DNA of 46,190 bases from contig JAJZMI010000087.1 of the NCBI GenBank assembly GCA_021798335.1, forward strand, positions 1-46,190. Direction: 5' to 3'. The stretch is from Pseudomonadota bacterium (GTDB taxonomy: Bacteria > Pseudomonadota > Gammaproteobacteria > Steroidobacterales > Steroidobacteraceae). Under the pieces are notes generated by a model. That model was not told where the DNA came from. It ran no database searches and was given only the letters and a program-made list of their open reading frames with translations. The translations under genes were made by a program, and so were the position numbers. Positions 1-8,347 of the stretch are shown here, one piece after another (position 1 is the first letter of the stretch; the number at the start of each line of letters is the position of its first letter).

Positions 1-1012
1 AGACGCTCGCAATCCGATAGACGACGTCGCTGGCATACTCGTTCAGCGTGTAGTTGATCGACGAGGAGTAATTGGTGCCGCTGCCGTCGTAGTCGACGCC
101 GAGCCCGCCCCCGACGTCGATGTACTGTAGTCCCGCGCCCAGGAGCTTCAGCTCCGCGTACACGTGCGCGAGCTCGTTGATGGCATCCTTGAGCCGGCGA
201 ATGTCCTGCAGCTGGCTGCCCGGATGGCAGTGCACGAGCTGCAGGCAGTCGAGCATGTCGCGTGCCTTCAGCTCGCGCACCAGCTCGAGGATCTCGGTGA
301 TGAACAGGCCGAACTTCGATTTCTCTCCCGTCGAGTCGCGCCACTTGCCCGAGCCCTCGGTTACCAGTTTCACCCGCACGCCGATGCGCGGGCGGATCCG
401 GTACCTCTCGGCGTGCTTGAGAATCAGCGGTAGCTCGTCGTAGTTCTCGACGACCGGGATGATGGTCCGGCCGAGCTTGGTCGCGAGCGTTACTGCCTCG
501 ATGTAACTGTCGTCCTTGAACCCGTTGCACACGATCAAGCGGTCCGGAGCGTTTTCGGTCATCGCCATCACCGCGAGCAGCTCCGGCTTGGAGCCCACCT
601 CCAGCCCGAACCCGAATGCCGCGCCGTAGCGGTACACCTCTTCAACCACCAGGCGCTGTTGATTGACTTTGATCGGAAACACCGCCGCATAGCGGTTGCG
701 ATAATCGTTCTCGGCGATCGCCTGGGCGAACGCATCGTGCAGGTGCTTCAGCCGATGCGCGAGGATGTCCGAGAAGCGCACCACGACGGGCGTGGCGAGC
801 TCGCGCAGCTTCAGCCCCTCGATCACCTCGTAGAGGTCGATGTCGCTGCCGGGTTGCGTATCGGGCCGCACCACTACGTGTCCGGCCGCGTTGATGCCGA
901 AGTAACCCTTGCCCCACTCGTTGACGTGATACAGATCGAGGGAGTCCTCGATGCACCAGGGGGCGGTCGGGTTGTACTGGCGATTGCCGATGCGCTGGGG
1001 GTCTACGGCCAC
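1..1012 (-). CDS. speA: Biosynthetic arginine decarboxylase, partial (C-terminus beyond window start)
   Basis: Not in the ORF track because the frame runs off the window. I translated the minus strand by eye. It makes agmatine from arginine (PLP enzyme, fold III), the first step of the ADC route to putrescine. Visible signatures: an N-terminal WCIEDSLDLYHVNEWGKGYF stretch, the PLP lysine in FPIKVNQ, LEVGSKPELLAV, IVCNGFKDD, GSGKWRDS, EKSKFGL, and YIDVGGGLGVDYDGS near the cut edge. About 337 residues of an expected 630 or so are present. The start is uncertain: GTG at 1012 is chosen, and an in-frame GTG at 1057 is the alternative; neither has a strong Shine-Dalgarno. It follows the sulfurtransferase gene on the same strand. 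Homospermidine synthase lies 1.9 kb away, so polyamine synthesis is the likely role. The family assignment is secure. Confidence 0.9.
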   Translation of the reverse strand, partial: MAVDPQRIGNRQYNPTAPWCIEDSLDLYHVNEWGKGYFGINAAGHVVVRPDTQPGSDIDLYEVIEGLKLRELATPVVVRFSDILAHRLKHLHDAFAQAIAENDYRNRYAAVFPIKVNQQRLVVEEVYRYGAAFGFGLEVGSKPELLAVMAMTENAPDRLIVCNGFKDDSYIEAVTLATKLGRTIIPVVENYDELPLILKHAERYRIRPRIGVRVKLVTEGSGKWRDSTGEKSKFGLFITEILELVRELKARDMLDCLQLVHCHPGSQLQDIRRLKDAINELAHVYAELKLLGAGLQYIDVGGGLGVDYDGSGTNYSSSINYTLNEYASDVVYRIASV

Positions 1013-1121
1013 GGCGGTGTTTTCCGTGCGACGAGCGGGAGTGCGTTGCGCCCGCACGATATCAAAACGGGGCGGCAGCGATAGTCCCGCGCCGAAATTT
1101 TTTCGGCGTACCGAGCCGGCC

Positions 1122-1976
1122 TCACCGCGTCACCGGATGGCGCGGATCGCGGATCCACTCGCTCCAGGAGCCGGCGTAGAGGCGCGCGCCGGGCAGTCCC
1201 GCCACGCTCAGGGCAAGCAGGTTGTGGCAGGCGGTCACACCGGAGCCGCACATGCAGATGACCGACGCGGGCGCACGGTCCGCCAGCGCCGCAAGAAAGC
1301 GCCGCCGCAGCCTGGCCGGCGGCAGAAAGCTCCCGCCGTCGAGGTTGTCGGCGAACGGCAGGTTCACTGCCCCGGGGATGTGGCCGGCGAGCGGATCGAG
1401 CGTCTCATTTTCACCCGCGAACCGATCGGCGCCGCGGGCATCGATCAACAGGATCTCGCGCCGCTCGAGCCGGCCGGACGCCACCGCCTGCTCGATCTCC
1501 TCGGTCCGCGCCAGCATGTGCGGGTCGGGCTGCCCGTGGAAGCGGCAGGGCGCGGCGGGGGCGGGTGCGCCGCGCTCGAGCGGCAGACCCTGGGCCTCCC
1601 AGGCCACGAGTCCTCCGTCGAGCACCGCCGCCCGCTCGTGCCCCATCCAGCGCAACAGCCACCACAAGCGCGCGGCATACGCGCCGGGCCCCTGGTCATA
1701 GGCCACCACCTGCGTGTGCGCCCCGATACCCCAGCGCCCGAAGGATTCGGCGAGCGCGGCCGGCAAGGGCAGCGGATGGCGGCCGGTGGCGCTCGAGGGC
1801 GGACTCGACAAATCGCGCTCGAGGTGCGCATAAAGCGCCCCGGGGATGCGCGCCTCGGCGTACGCCTGCTCGCCCCACTGCGGCCGGGTCAGATCGAAGC
1901 GGCAGTCGAGGACCGCGAGGTCGGGCTCGCCCAGCCGTTGCGCGAGCTGCGGCGCGCTGATGAGAGTGTCGAACAT
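1122..1976 (-). CDS. sseA: 3-mercaptopyruvate sulfurtransferase (two-domain rhodanese)
   Basis: A 284-aa protein with two rhodanese domains (about 1-145 and 160-284), the usual length for SseA. The C-terminal active-site loop reads CGSGVTAC, the mercaptopyruvate-type loop; thiosulfate sulfurtransferases usually have a basic residue after the Cys (CRKGVT). It transfers sulfane sulfur from 3-mercaptopyruvate to thiol or cyanide acceptors in the cytoplasm. The family core is clear, including AVLDCRFDL and HIPGAVNLPF. A TAGAAT hexamer lies 12 nt upstream of the ATG, which predicts a very short leader. speA lies downstream on the same strand, though no functional link is evident. Confidence 0.9.
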   Translation of the reverse strand: MFDTLISAPQLAQRLGEPDLAVLDCRFDLTRPQWGEQAYAEARIPGALYAHLERDLSSPPSSATGRHPLPLPAALAESFGRWGIGAHTQVVAYDQGPGAYAARLWWLLRWMGHERAAVLDGGLVAWEAQGLPLERGAPAPAAPCRFHGQPDPHMLARTEEIEQAVASGRLERREILLIDARGADRFAGENETLDPLAGHIPGAVNLPFADNLDGGSFLPPARLRRRFLAALADRAPASVICMCGSGVTACHNLLALSVAGLPGARLYAGSWSEWIRDPRHPVTR

Positions 1977-2057
1977 GTGCCTGCCACCATTCTATGCCGC
2001 GAGCGCCGCATGGGATCGGCGCACAATCAGTAATAATCGCTCCGGGGGCGAACCCGG

Positions 2058-2063
2058 TACAAT
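2058..2063 (+). promoter_or_regulatory. Candidate -10 box of the GST gene
   Basis: TACAAT lies 29 nt upstream of the GST ATG and upstream of its GAGGGG ribosome site, giving a conventional leader of roughly 20-25 nt. No convincing -35 is visible. Confidence 0.4.
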
Positions 2064-2092
2064 TCCTGGCGCAAAATCACCTAGAGGGGCTC

Positions 2093-2758
2093 ATGGCGAT
2101 CGAGGTCTACTGGGGCAGCGGGAGTCCGTATGCATGGCGGGTGCTGCTGGCGCTCGAGCACAAGGGGCTACCGTACACCGCGCATCTGTTGCAGTTTTCC
2201 AAGCAGGAGCACAAATCCCCGCACCTGCTGCAGATGAACCCCCGCGGCCGCGTGCCGGTGCTCAAGGACGGCGAGTACGTGTGCTTCGAGTCGCTCGCCA
2301 TCCTCTACTACCTCGACCGGAAATATCCCCATCCGCCGATCTTCGGGACGACGCCCGAGGAAGGCGGCACGATCATGCGGGTGATCAGCGAGTACCAATG
2401 CTACATCGAGCCGCACCTGCGCACGATCACCCACGCGGTGTTTTCCGGCGGCGTCGATCTGCGCGCCGATGAGATCACCCGGGCGATGCACGTGGTGGCC
2501 AGTGAGGCGCGCACCATCGAAGGGCGGCTCTCGAAGTCCGATTGGGTCGTCGGCGAGCGTTGCTCCGCGCTCGACATGGTCATTTTCCCGGGCATTCAGC
2601 TGTTGAGGCGCGCGCTCGAGCGCCCGGCGGCGCGCGAACTCGCCTCGCGCTTCCTGCCCGTGGAGGTCAACTATCCGGCGCTCGGGCGCTGGCTGGCGCG
2701 CATAGAGGCTCTGCCCGGCTACGAGCGCACCTATCCGCCGCACTGGCGCGCGAGCTAG
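2093..2758 (+). CDS. Glutathione S-transferase family protein
   Basis: A 221-aa soluble protein. The ATG at 2093 is chosen over the longer track start because it has a good ribosome site (GAGGGG) and begins the thioredoxin-like domain directly. Residues 1-80 form the N-terminal domain, with GSGSPYAWRV (catalytic Ser/Tyr region), NPRGRVPVL (cis-Pro loop) and ESLAILYYLD (glutathione gamma-Glu binding). The helical C-terminal domain follows at about 90-215, with the conserved ALDMVIFP core Asp. The substrate cannot be told from sequence. A TACAAT box at 2058-2063 is a plausible -10. It is divergent from sseA. Confidence 0.85.
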   Translation: MAIEVYWGSGSPYAWRVLLALEHKGLPYTAHLLQFSKQEHKSPHLLQMNPRGRVPVLKDGEYVCFESLAILYYLDRKYPHPPIFGTTPEEGGTIMRVISEYQCYIEPHLRTITHAVFSGGVDLRADEITRAMHVVASEARTIEGRLSKSDWVVGERCSALDMVIFPGIQLLRRALERPAARELASRFLPVEVNYPALGRWLARIEALPGYERTYPPHWRAS

Positions 2759-2873
2759 GCGCGGCGTTTCACCTGCCGGCGGGCTTTGATACTCTGGCTC
2801 GCGCCCGCGCGGCGGGCAGGTCGGCGCCGTGGGCTGCGGCACCGGGCGATCACTTCCGAGATTCGTGAGCGAG

Positions 2874-4295
2874 ATGAGCGAACACAAGATCCACGTCGAA
2901 TTTCCCGGTCGAATCATCCTGGTTGGCTTCGGCAGCATCGGACAGGGCGTTCTGCCGCTACTGCTGCGCCACCTCGGTGTGCGCGCCGAGCGCATGACCA
3001 TCGTGACAGCCGAGGACACCGGCGGCGCGGAGGCGGCGCAGCTCGGCGTACGCGTCATTCACGAGGCGCTCACGCGCGAGAGCTACCGGCGGGTTCTCGG
3101 CCCGCTGCTCGGCCGCGGCGACTTCCTGGTGAACGTTTCGGTGAACGTCTCGAGCCTGGCGCTGGTGAAGTTGTGCTGGGAGAAGGGCTCGATGTACCTC
3201 GATACGTGTATCGAGCCCTGGCCCGGGGGTTACACGGATCCGACGCTGCCGGCCGGGCGCCGTACCAACTATGCGCTGCGCGAGGAAGCCCTCGCGCTGC
3301 GCCAGGGGAACGAGCGCGCCCCTACCGCGGTGCTGACGCACGGCGCCAACCCGGGTCTCGTGTCGCACTTCGTCAAGCAGGCGCTGCTCGATATCGCCGC
3401 CGACACCGGGGTCGAGGCCGGCTCGCCCGCCTCGCGCGCCGAGTGGGCCGCGCTTGCGCGCGAGCTCGGTGTGCGCACCATCCACATCGCCGAGCGCGAC
3501 ACGCAGGCCGCCAACACACCGAAGCAGCCGGGGGAGTTCGTCAATACCTGGTCCGTCGACGGGTTCGTGAGCGAGGGCTCGCAGCCGAGCGAGATCGGCT
3601 GGGGCACCCACGAGCGCAACTTCCCGCGCGATGGCAAGCGGCACGAATCCGGCTCCCAGGCCGCGATTTATCTGCTGCAGCCGGGAGCCGGCACTCGCGT
3701 GCGCACCTGGACGCCGCTGGCCGGATCCTTCCACGGATTCTGCATCACGCACGCCGAGTCGATCTCGATCGCGGACTACCTCACGGTGCGCGAGGGCTCG
3801 CAGGTGCTCTACCGCCCGACCGTGCACTATGCGTATCACCCGTGCGACGCGGCAGTGATGTCCATTCACGAATTCGCCGGCCGCAACTATCTGCAGCAGG
3901 AGCGCCAGCGCCTGCTGCGCGAGGAGATCACCACCGGGATCGACGAGCTCGGCGTGCTGCTCGCCGGACACGGCAAGAACGCGTACTGGTATGGCTCGCA
4001 GCTCTCGATCGAGGAGGCGCGAAGGCTGGCGCCGTGGAACAACGCCACCAGTCTGCAGGTCACCGCGGCAGTGCTCTCGGGCGTGGTGTGGGCGATCGAA
4101 AACCCCAACCGCGGCATCGTCGAGCCCGACGAGATGGATTTCCGGCGCAACCTGGAGATCTGCCGGCCCTATCTGGGGCCCCTGGTCGGCCGCTACAGTG
4201 ACTGGACGCCCCTGCATGAGCGCGGCCGGCTCTTTCCCGAGGACATCGATGTCGCTGATCCGTGGCAGTTCAAGAACGTGCGGGTGACCTGGTAG
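2874..4295 (+). CDS. hss: Homospermidine synthase
   Basis: A 473-aa NAD-dependent enzyme that condenses two putrescines (or putrescine and spermidine) into homospermidine. The N-terminus carries the Rossmann motif GFGSIGQG within RIILVGFGSIGQGVLPLLL. Family-typical blocks include YLDTCIEPW, HGANPGLVSHFVKQALLDI, and a conserved C-terminal region with NNATSLQV and GVVWAIENP. The length matches bacterial Hss. The ATG at 2874 begins MSEHKIHVEF; the track start at 2829 adds an unlikely 15-residue extension. The nearby speA and the ornithine/lysine-type decarboxylase at the window end suggest that homospermidine is a major polyamine here (inference). Confidence 0.9.
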   Translation: MSEHKIHVEFPGRIILVGFGSIGQGVLPLLLRHLGVRAERMTIVTAEDTGGAEAAQLGVRVIHEALTRESYRRVLGPLLGRGDFLVNVSVNVSSLALVKLCWEKGSMYLDTCIEPWPGGYTDPTLPAGRRTNYALREEALALRQGNERAPTAVLTHGANPGLVSHFVKQALLDIAADTGVEAGSPASRAEWAALARELGVRTIHIAERDTQAANTPKQPGEFVNTWSVDGFVSEGSQPSEIGWGTHERNFPRDGKRHESGSQAAIYLLQPGAGTRVRTWTPLAGSFHGFCITHAESISIADYLTVREGSQVLYRPTVHYAYHPCDAAVMSIHEFAGRNYLQQERQRLLREEITTGIDELGVLLAGHGKNAYWYGSQLSIEEARRLAPWNNATSLQVTAAVLSGVVWAIENPNRGIVEPDEMDFRRNLEICRPYLGPLVGRYSDWTPLHERGRLFPEDIDVADPWQFKNVRVTW

Positions 4296-4451
4296 GGCCA
4301 ATACCGCGCCGCGGGCGTCCGGGATGCCGCAGGCACGCGGTGCGGCCGCGCATCCCTCCCGGAACGCCGGCCGGGAAGCCCCGGGCAGGCTCGATCGCCG
4401 GTTTGCGGCTGCGGTGTCGGCGGGAGAGAGCCGCGCGGTGGCCGCGTTCCC

Positions 4452-4967
4452 TCAATGAGACGGGTCAGCGGCGTATTCGATCTCGACGATGACGAAGCGG
4501 CGCAGGCCGCCTGGCAGCTGCACGCTCACCTGCTCCTCGAGCCGCCTGCCGAGCAGCGCGCGACCGAGCGGGGAATCCATGCTGATGTAGCCGGGCTCAC
4601 GGTCGATTTCGTCAGGCCCGACGATACGGTAGCGCGCGTCGTGTCCATCCTCGAGCGTCTCGAGCGTGACCCAGGCGCCGAAGTAGACCCGCTGCGGGTC
4701 GGCAGGCGGCTGATTGACCACCACGAGGATCTCCAGGCGCTTGCGCAGGTCGCGCACCCGGCGGTCGATCTCGCGCAAGCGGCGCTTGCCATAGGTGTAT
4801 TCCGCGTTTTCGGAGCGATCGCCCTGGGCGGCCGCCTCGGCCACCGCCCGGGTCACCTGCGGGCGCTCGCTGCGCCAGAGCCTCTCCAGCTCCTCGCGCA
4901 GCCGGGCGGCGCCCTCGGGGGTGATGTAGGGGGATGAGGGCGGTTGCGGCGGGCGGTATCGGCTCAT
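4452..4967 (-). CDS. greB: Transcription elongation factor GreB
   Basis: A 171-aa protein that binds in the RNA polymerase secondary channel and stimulates cleavage of backtracked transcripts. The N-terminal coiled coil (about 10-80) holds the acidic tip [10 protein letters not shown], and the C-terminal FKBP-like domain has FGAWVTLE and [14 protein letters not shown]. The [10 protein letters not shown] ending is typical. GreB rather than GreA is indicated by [10 protein letters not shown] and [13 protein letters not shown] 4967 is chosen; GTG 4985 adds six residues. It is convergent with hss across a 156-bp gap in which no feature is visible. Confidence 0.92.
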   Translation of the reverse strand: MSRYRPPQPPSSPYITPEGAARLREELERLWRSERPQVTRAVAEAAAQGDRSENAEYTYGKRRLREIDRRVRDLRKRLEILVVVNQPPADPQRVYFGAWVTLETLEDGHDARYRIVGPDEIDREPGYISMDSPLGRALLGRRLEEQVSVQLPGGLRRFVIVEIEYAADPSH

Positions 4968-5075
4968 GCGCTGGGGACGGGTCACGGGGCCGCCTGAGCG
5001 CGCGCCCGGGCCACATAGTGCCAGAGGGCGGACATTCTGCGTACCGCTTCACGGTGGGGACTGTCGCCATCGACC

Positions 5076-5081
5076 TACACT
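5076..5081 (+). promoter_or_regulatory. Candidate -10 box just before the 67-codon ORF
   Basis: TACACT ends 6 nt before the GTG start at 5088, a spacing that would put the transcription start at or next to the start codon. Together with a terminator just downstream of the ORF, it frames a self-contained small unit. Confidence 0.4.
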
Positions 5082-5087
5082 GACCCC

Positions 5088-5291
5088 GTGGCGGCCAAGT
5101 ACTACACGCATTTCTTGACCGGCGGCGCGGGAGCCGAGCCGGTGGCCGCGCATGAATGGAGCGGGGTGGTCGAGCTGCGTGAGCCGCTGCGGGACCGGCG
5201 CGAGCTCGGCGAATTGCGCGTGTTGCTGGCGGTCAATTTCAATCTGGACTCGGAGGACATACGGATTCTTCATTGGGCGCGCCTTCACTGA
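5088..5291 (+). CDS. Small protein of unknown function (67 aa)
   Basis: I do not recognise a family. The GTG-started frame encodes 67 residues with no signal peptide or membrane segment, ending in LDSEDIRILHWARLH. Support for a real gene is contextual: a TACACT box lies 6 nt upstream of the start, a strong intrinsic terminator lies 47 nt after the stop, and the frame fills the gap between divergent greB and the L,D-transpeptidase. The antisense frame 5049-5288 is less plausible because it ends in the promoter area. Confidence 0.5.
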   Translation: MAAKYYTHFLTGGAGAEPVAAHEWSGVVELREPLRDRRELGELRVLLAVNFNLDSEDIRILHWARLH

Positions 5292-5337
5292 GTCCCCCTG
5301 TGGGCGGACTGCCCCCTCGCGGAAAGTCCGCTTTATA

Positions 5338-5370
5338 GCCCCGGTCCGTGCAGGATCGGGGCATTTTTAT
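5338..5370 (+). terminator. Rho-independent terminator after the 67-aa ORF
   Basis: CCCCGGTCC (5339-5347), loop GTGCA-like, GGATCGGGG (5353-5361), with one G-U wobble and an extra G-C pair outside. CATTTTTAT follows. A weaker inverted repeat GCGGACT/AGTCCGC sits just upstream at 5304-5331. Confidence 0.75.
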
Positions 5371-5402
5371 GTCCGCCCCGACCCCGTGCCCCGGCGACCT
5401 GT

Positions 5403-5408
5403 CATAAT
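5403..5408 (+). promoter_or_regulatory. Candidate -10 box of the L,D-transpeptidase gene
   Basis: CATAAT, then exactly 7 nt, then the ATG at 5416. This spacing predicts a leaderless transcript. No clear -35 hexamer is visible. Confidence 0.45.
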
Positions 5409-5415
5409 GTGATTC

Positions 5416-6639
5416 ATGAAGCGCGCCAACATCAGAGTCATCTTCGCGGTCTGTCTGTCCGTCGCCGGGCTTGCGGGCGCTCCGTGCCCGCGGGCCGCCG
5501 CCGCCCCCGCCGCTTTGCCGGTACCGGTCCAGACCGAGCGGTTCGTGCTCGCGCCGGGACAGGAGATGATCGGCCGCGTGCAGATCGTGCGGATCAAACC
5601 GCACCAGGTCCTCGCCGACATCGCCCGCCTGTTCGATGTCGGCTACGACTCGATCAAGCGCGCCAATCCCAAGGTCAACCCGTGGCTCGCTCCGGTGGGC
5701 ACGCGCGTGATCGTGCCGACGCAGTTCATCCTCCCGGATGCGCCACACGTGGGTATCGTGGTCGATATCGCCGCGATGCGGCTGTTCTACTACCCGCCGC
5801 ACGCGCCGGGGCGGCCGCAAGTCGTCATCACGCATCCGGTCGGGATCGGCAGGCTCGGCCACCCCACGCCGACGATGGTGACACGCGTCACCTGGCACCA
5901 GGCGCATCCCGCGTGGATCGTGCCGCGCTCGATCCTCGCCTCGCATGCCCGCCGCGGCACGCCGCTCCCGCGGGTGGTCGCGGCCGGTCCGGACAACCCG
6001 CTCGGCAACTACGCACTGCACCTGAGTTATCCGGAGATCCTCATTCACGGTACCGACAGACCGGCCGGAGTCGGACGGCGCGTCAGCCACGGCTGCATTC
6101 ACCTGTACCCGGAGGACATCCGACAGCTCTTCAAGATGGTGCCGAACGGCACGCCGGTGCGTGTCGTCAATCAGCCGTTCCTGTTCGCCTGGCAGAACGG
6201 GCGCCTGTACATGCAGGCCTACGGTGCGTTGCAGGATGACAAGCGGCCGTGGAAGACGGACCCCACGCTGCTGAGGCGCATGTTGCCCCGCCGGTGGGTC
6301 ACCGACCTCACGCGCTCGGACGAGAAGATCGATTGGACGCGGGTGCGGCGCCTGGTGGACGATCCCAGGGTCGTGCCGCTGCCGGTTTCGGGCCGGGGCC
6401 CGGTGCCCGGGGGAATGGTGGCGACCCTGGTGCAAAACCGTCTGCCCCTGGGGTCGGCGTGGAATGGCCGGACGCATCTGCCGCTCACGACCGCCCAATT
6501 CGACAAGGTTCTGAACCAGATCCGTTCGAGGGCGACGCCGAAGGACCCCGCGGCCGCCGATCCTCCCGGAGCCGCGCTCACCGGCAAGGTGTCCGCGCGG
6601 CGCGCCGTCCAGAGGCTCCGGTCACACCGGGCGCTGTGA
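5416..6639 (+). CDS. Secreted L,D-transpeptidase (ErfK/YbiS/YkuD family)
   Basis: A 407-aa exported protein. An N-terminal signal peptide (MKRANIRVIF... then an Ala-rich cleavage region at about 30) is followed by a LysM-like segment (about 52-100, IKPHQVLADIARLFDV ... GTRVIVPT) and a YkuD domain (about 108-240). The catalytic signature is HGTD followed by SHGCIHLYPEDI, which contains the nucleophilic Cys. Such enzymes form 3-3 peptidoglycan crosslinks or attach Braun-type lipoprotein. The last 160 or so residues are Pro/Arg-rich and outside the catalytic fold. The start is fixed by the signal peptide. The sheath gene begins 70 nt downstream on the same strand. Confidence 0.9.
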   Translation: MKRANIRVIFAVCLSVAGLAGAPCPRAAAAPAALPVPVQTERFVLAPGQEMIGRVQIVRIKPHQVLADIARLFDVGYDSIKRANPKVNPWLAPVGTRVIVPTQFILPDAPHVGIVVDIAAMRLFYYPPHAPGRPQVVITHPVGIGRLGHPTPTMVTRVTWHQAHPAWIVPRSILASHARRGTPLPRVVAAGPDNPLGNYALHLSYPEILIHGTDRPAGVGRRVSHGCIHLYPEDIRQLFKMVPNGTPVRVVNQPFLFAWQNGRLYMQAYGALQDDKRPWKTDPTLLRRMLPRRWVTDLTRSDEKIDWTRVRRLVDDPRVVPLPVSGRGPVPGGMVATLVQNRLPLGSAWNGRTHLPLTTAQFDKVLNQIRSRATPKDPAAADPPGAALTGKVSARRAVQRLRSHRAL

Positions 6640-6708
6640 GGCTCCGCACGGCGGCTCTTGTGTTACAGTCGCGGGGTATCGAAAAGAACAACATTGGGGC
6701 GACACATC

Positions 6709-8295
6709 GTGGCTGAGGGCGGTCCGAGCTTCTCCCTCGAGTACGACGAGACTGAGCCGGCGGCCGCGTATCGCCCGCCGGTGACCGCCTTCGTCGGCCG
6801 CACCCTCAAGGGGCCGCTCAACCGAGCGGTGCCGGTGGCGAGCTTCACCGAGTTTCAGCAGATCTTCGGCGGCTTGTGGCAGCCCTCGAGCCTGTCGTAC
6901 GCCATCGAGCAGTTCTTCGCCAGCGGTGGCGGCCAGGCTCTGGTGGTGCGCGTCGCCAACGGTGGGCATGCGCCGACCGTGACTCTGCCGGCGGGCGCCG
7001 AGGTGTTGCGGCTGATGGGCCTGCAGCCGGGCTCGCGGGAGTACCTGCGGGCGTCCGTGGATTACGATGGGATCGCCGAGAGCGAAGGGCTGTTCAATCT
7101 TGTGCTGCAGCGGGTGCGTGCAGCCGGCTCCGAGCGGGTGGAGGACCAGGAGATATTCCGCCGGGTCTCGCTGCAGCCGGACTGCGAGCGGTTCATCGTC
7201 ACTGTGCTGCAGCGCTCGCAGCTGGCGCGAGCGGTTGCTCCGCTGCCGCAACGCCGCCCGGACCGCACGGGGCCGGGGGCAGGCGGATTCTCGGTCGGCT
7301 ACGTCGCGTCGAATTCCGATGGCGATGACGGCGGGCCCCTCACGGACTACGACGTGATCGGATCGGCGGCCGATGGCACGGGATTGTTCGCGCTGCGCAC
7401 CGAGGTTTTCGATTTCCTCTGTATTCCGCCGCTCTCCCGCGAGCAAGACGTCGGTCTCGGTACCCTGCTGGTCGCGGCGCGTCTGTGCCGCGAGTGTCAT
7501 GCGTTGCTGATCGTCGATCCGCCGAGCGACTGGACCTGCCCGCAGGAGGCGATCGAGGCGATGCGCAACTGGCCATTCCGCAGTGACCACGCCGTCCTGT
7601 ACTACCCCAGGTTGCGCGCCTTCGACCGGCTGCGCGGCCGGCACGAGACCTTCGCCTGCTGCGGTGCAGCCGCGGGCTTGCTCGCGCGCGCCGAGGCGTA
7701 CCGGCCGCTCGGGAGCCGCGATGACGAGGCGGTGCTGCGCGCCGGGCTGCTGCCGGCGGTCGAAGTCTCGCCGGCGCAGCGCGTGCGGCTCGCCCAGGCG
7801 GGTATCAACACTCTGGTGGCGGTCCGTTCCCCCGATATTCCGCCGGTGAGCGCGCGTACGCTCGCCACGGGCGGCAGCGGCTCGCCCGACTGGAGATTCC
7901 TCTCCGCCCGGCGTCTGGCGCTGCGCATCGCGGCCAGTGTCGAGCGCGGGACGCGTTGGATGCTGTTCGAGCAGAATGCGCCCGTCACCTGGGCACGCGG
8001 CCGCTCGCTCGTGGATGCCTATCTGGCGCGATTCGCGGCCGAGGGCGCGTTTGCCGGCGCCTCGGCGCAGGAGCGCTACTTCGTCGTATGCGACGAGCGC
8101 GTCAACCAGCCCGATTCGGTTGCCTTGGGCCGAGTCAACCTTCTGTTCGGCATCGCCGCGCGGCGTGCCGGGGAGTTCGACACCTGGCTGGTCAGCCACC
8201 AGCCGGCCGCCAGCCGTGCCCGGCCGGTCTCGGTCAACCGCCTGGCGACCCGCCCGTCGCGCGAGCAGCCCGCCGAGGCGGTGATGGGTCACTAG
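6709..8295 (+). CDS. Orphan contractile-tail (phage/eCIS-type) sheath protein
   Basis: From the GTG at 6709 (GGGGCG 8 nt upstream; TTG 6658 and TTG 6694 are alternatives) this gives 528 aa. The N-terminal part resembles sheath subunits of Afp/PVC-like injection systems: PPVTAFVGRTLKGPLN, then ASFTEFQQIFGGL and YAIEQFFASGGGQALVVRV. The C-terminal sheath domain is recognisable from GINTLVAVRS, ARTLA, WRFLSARRLALRI, GTRWMLFEQN, WARGRSLVDAYL, GAFAGASAQERYFVVCD, and a final strand region GRVNLLFGIAARRAGEFDTW. Normally hundreds of copies stack around a tube. No tube, baseplate, spike, ATPase or toxin gene is nearby: the neighbours are an L,D-transpeptidase and an alpha/beta hydrolase. Codon usage looks like the surrounding genes. 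The family call is firm; its role is unknown. Confidence 0.88.
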   Translation: MAEGGPSFSLEYDETEPAAAYRPPVTAFVGRTLKGPLNRAVPVASFTEFQQIFGGLWQPSSLSYAIEQFFASGGGQALVVRVANGGHAPTVTLPAGAEVLRLMGLQPGSREYLRASVDYDGIAESEGLFNLVLQRVRAAGSERVEDQEIFRRVSLQPDCERFIVTVLQRSQLARAVAPLPQRRPDRTGPGAGGFSVGYVASNSDGDDGGPLTDYDVIGSAADGTGLFALRTEVFDFLCIPPLSREQDVGLGTLLVAARLCRECHALLIVDPPSDWTCPQEAIEAMRNWPFRSDHAVLYYPRLRAFDRLRGRHETFACCGAAAGLLARAEAYRPLGSRDDEAVLRAGLLPAVEVSPAQRVRLAQAGINTLVAVRSPDIPPVSARTLATGGSGSPDWRFLSARRLALRIAASVERGTRWMLFEQNAPVTWARGRSLVDAYLARFAAEGAFAGASAQERYFVVCDERVNQPDSVALGRVNLLFGIAARRAGEFDTWLVSHQPAASRARPVSVNRLATRPSREQPAEAVMGH

Positions 8296-8347
8296 CGGCT
8301 TGCCGAGGACTATGGCTTAGACCGCGTTTTGCCGGCATCATTGTGCG

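Noticed and set aside
2786-4201. A 471-codon plus-strand frame overlapping hss
   Set aside because: Out of frame with the recognisable homospermidine synthase and Arg/Ala-rich shadow composition.
6622-8292. A 556-codon minus-strand frame opposite the sheath gene
   Set aside because: The plus-strand frame has clear sheath motifs; the antisense product is Arg/Gly/Ala-rich without domains.
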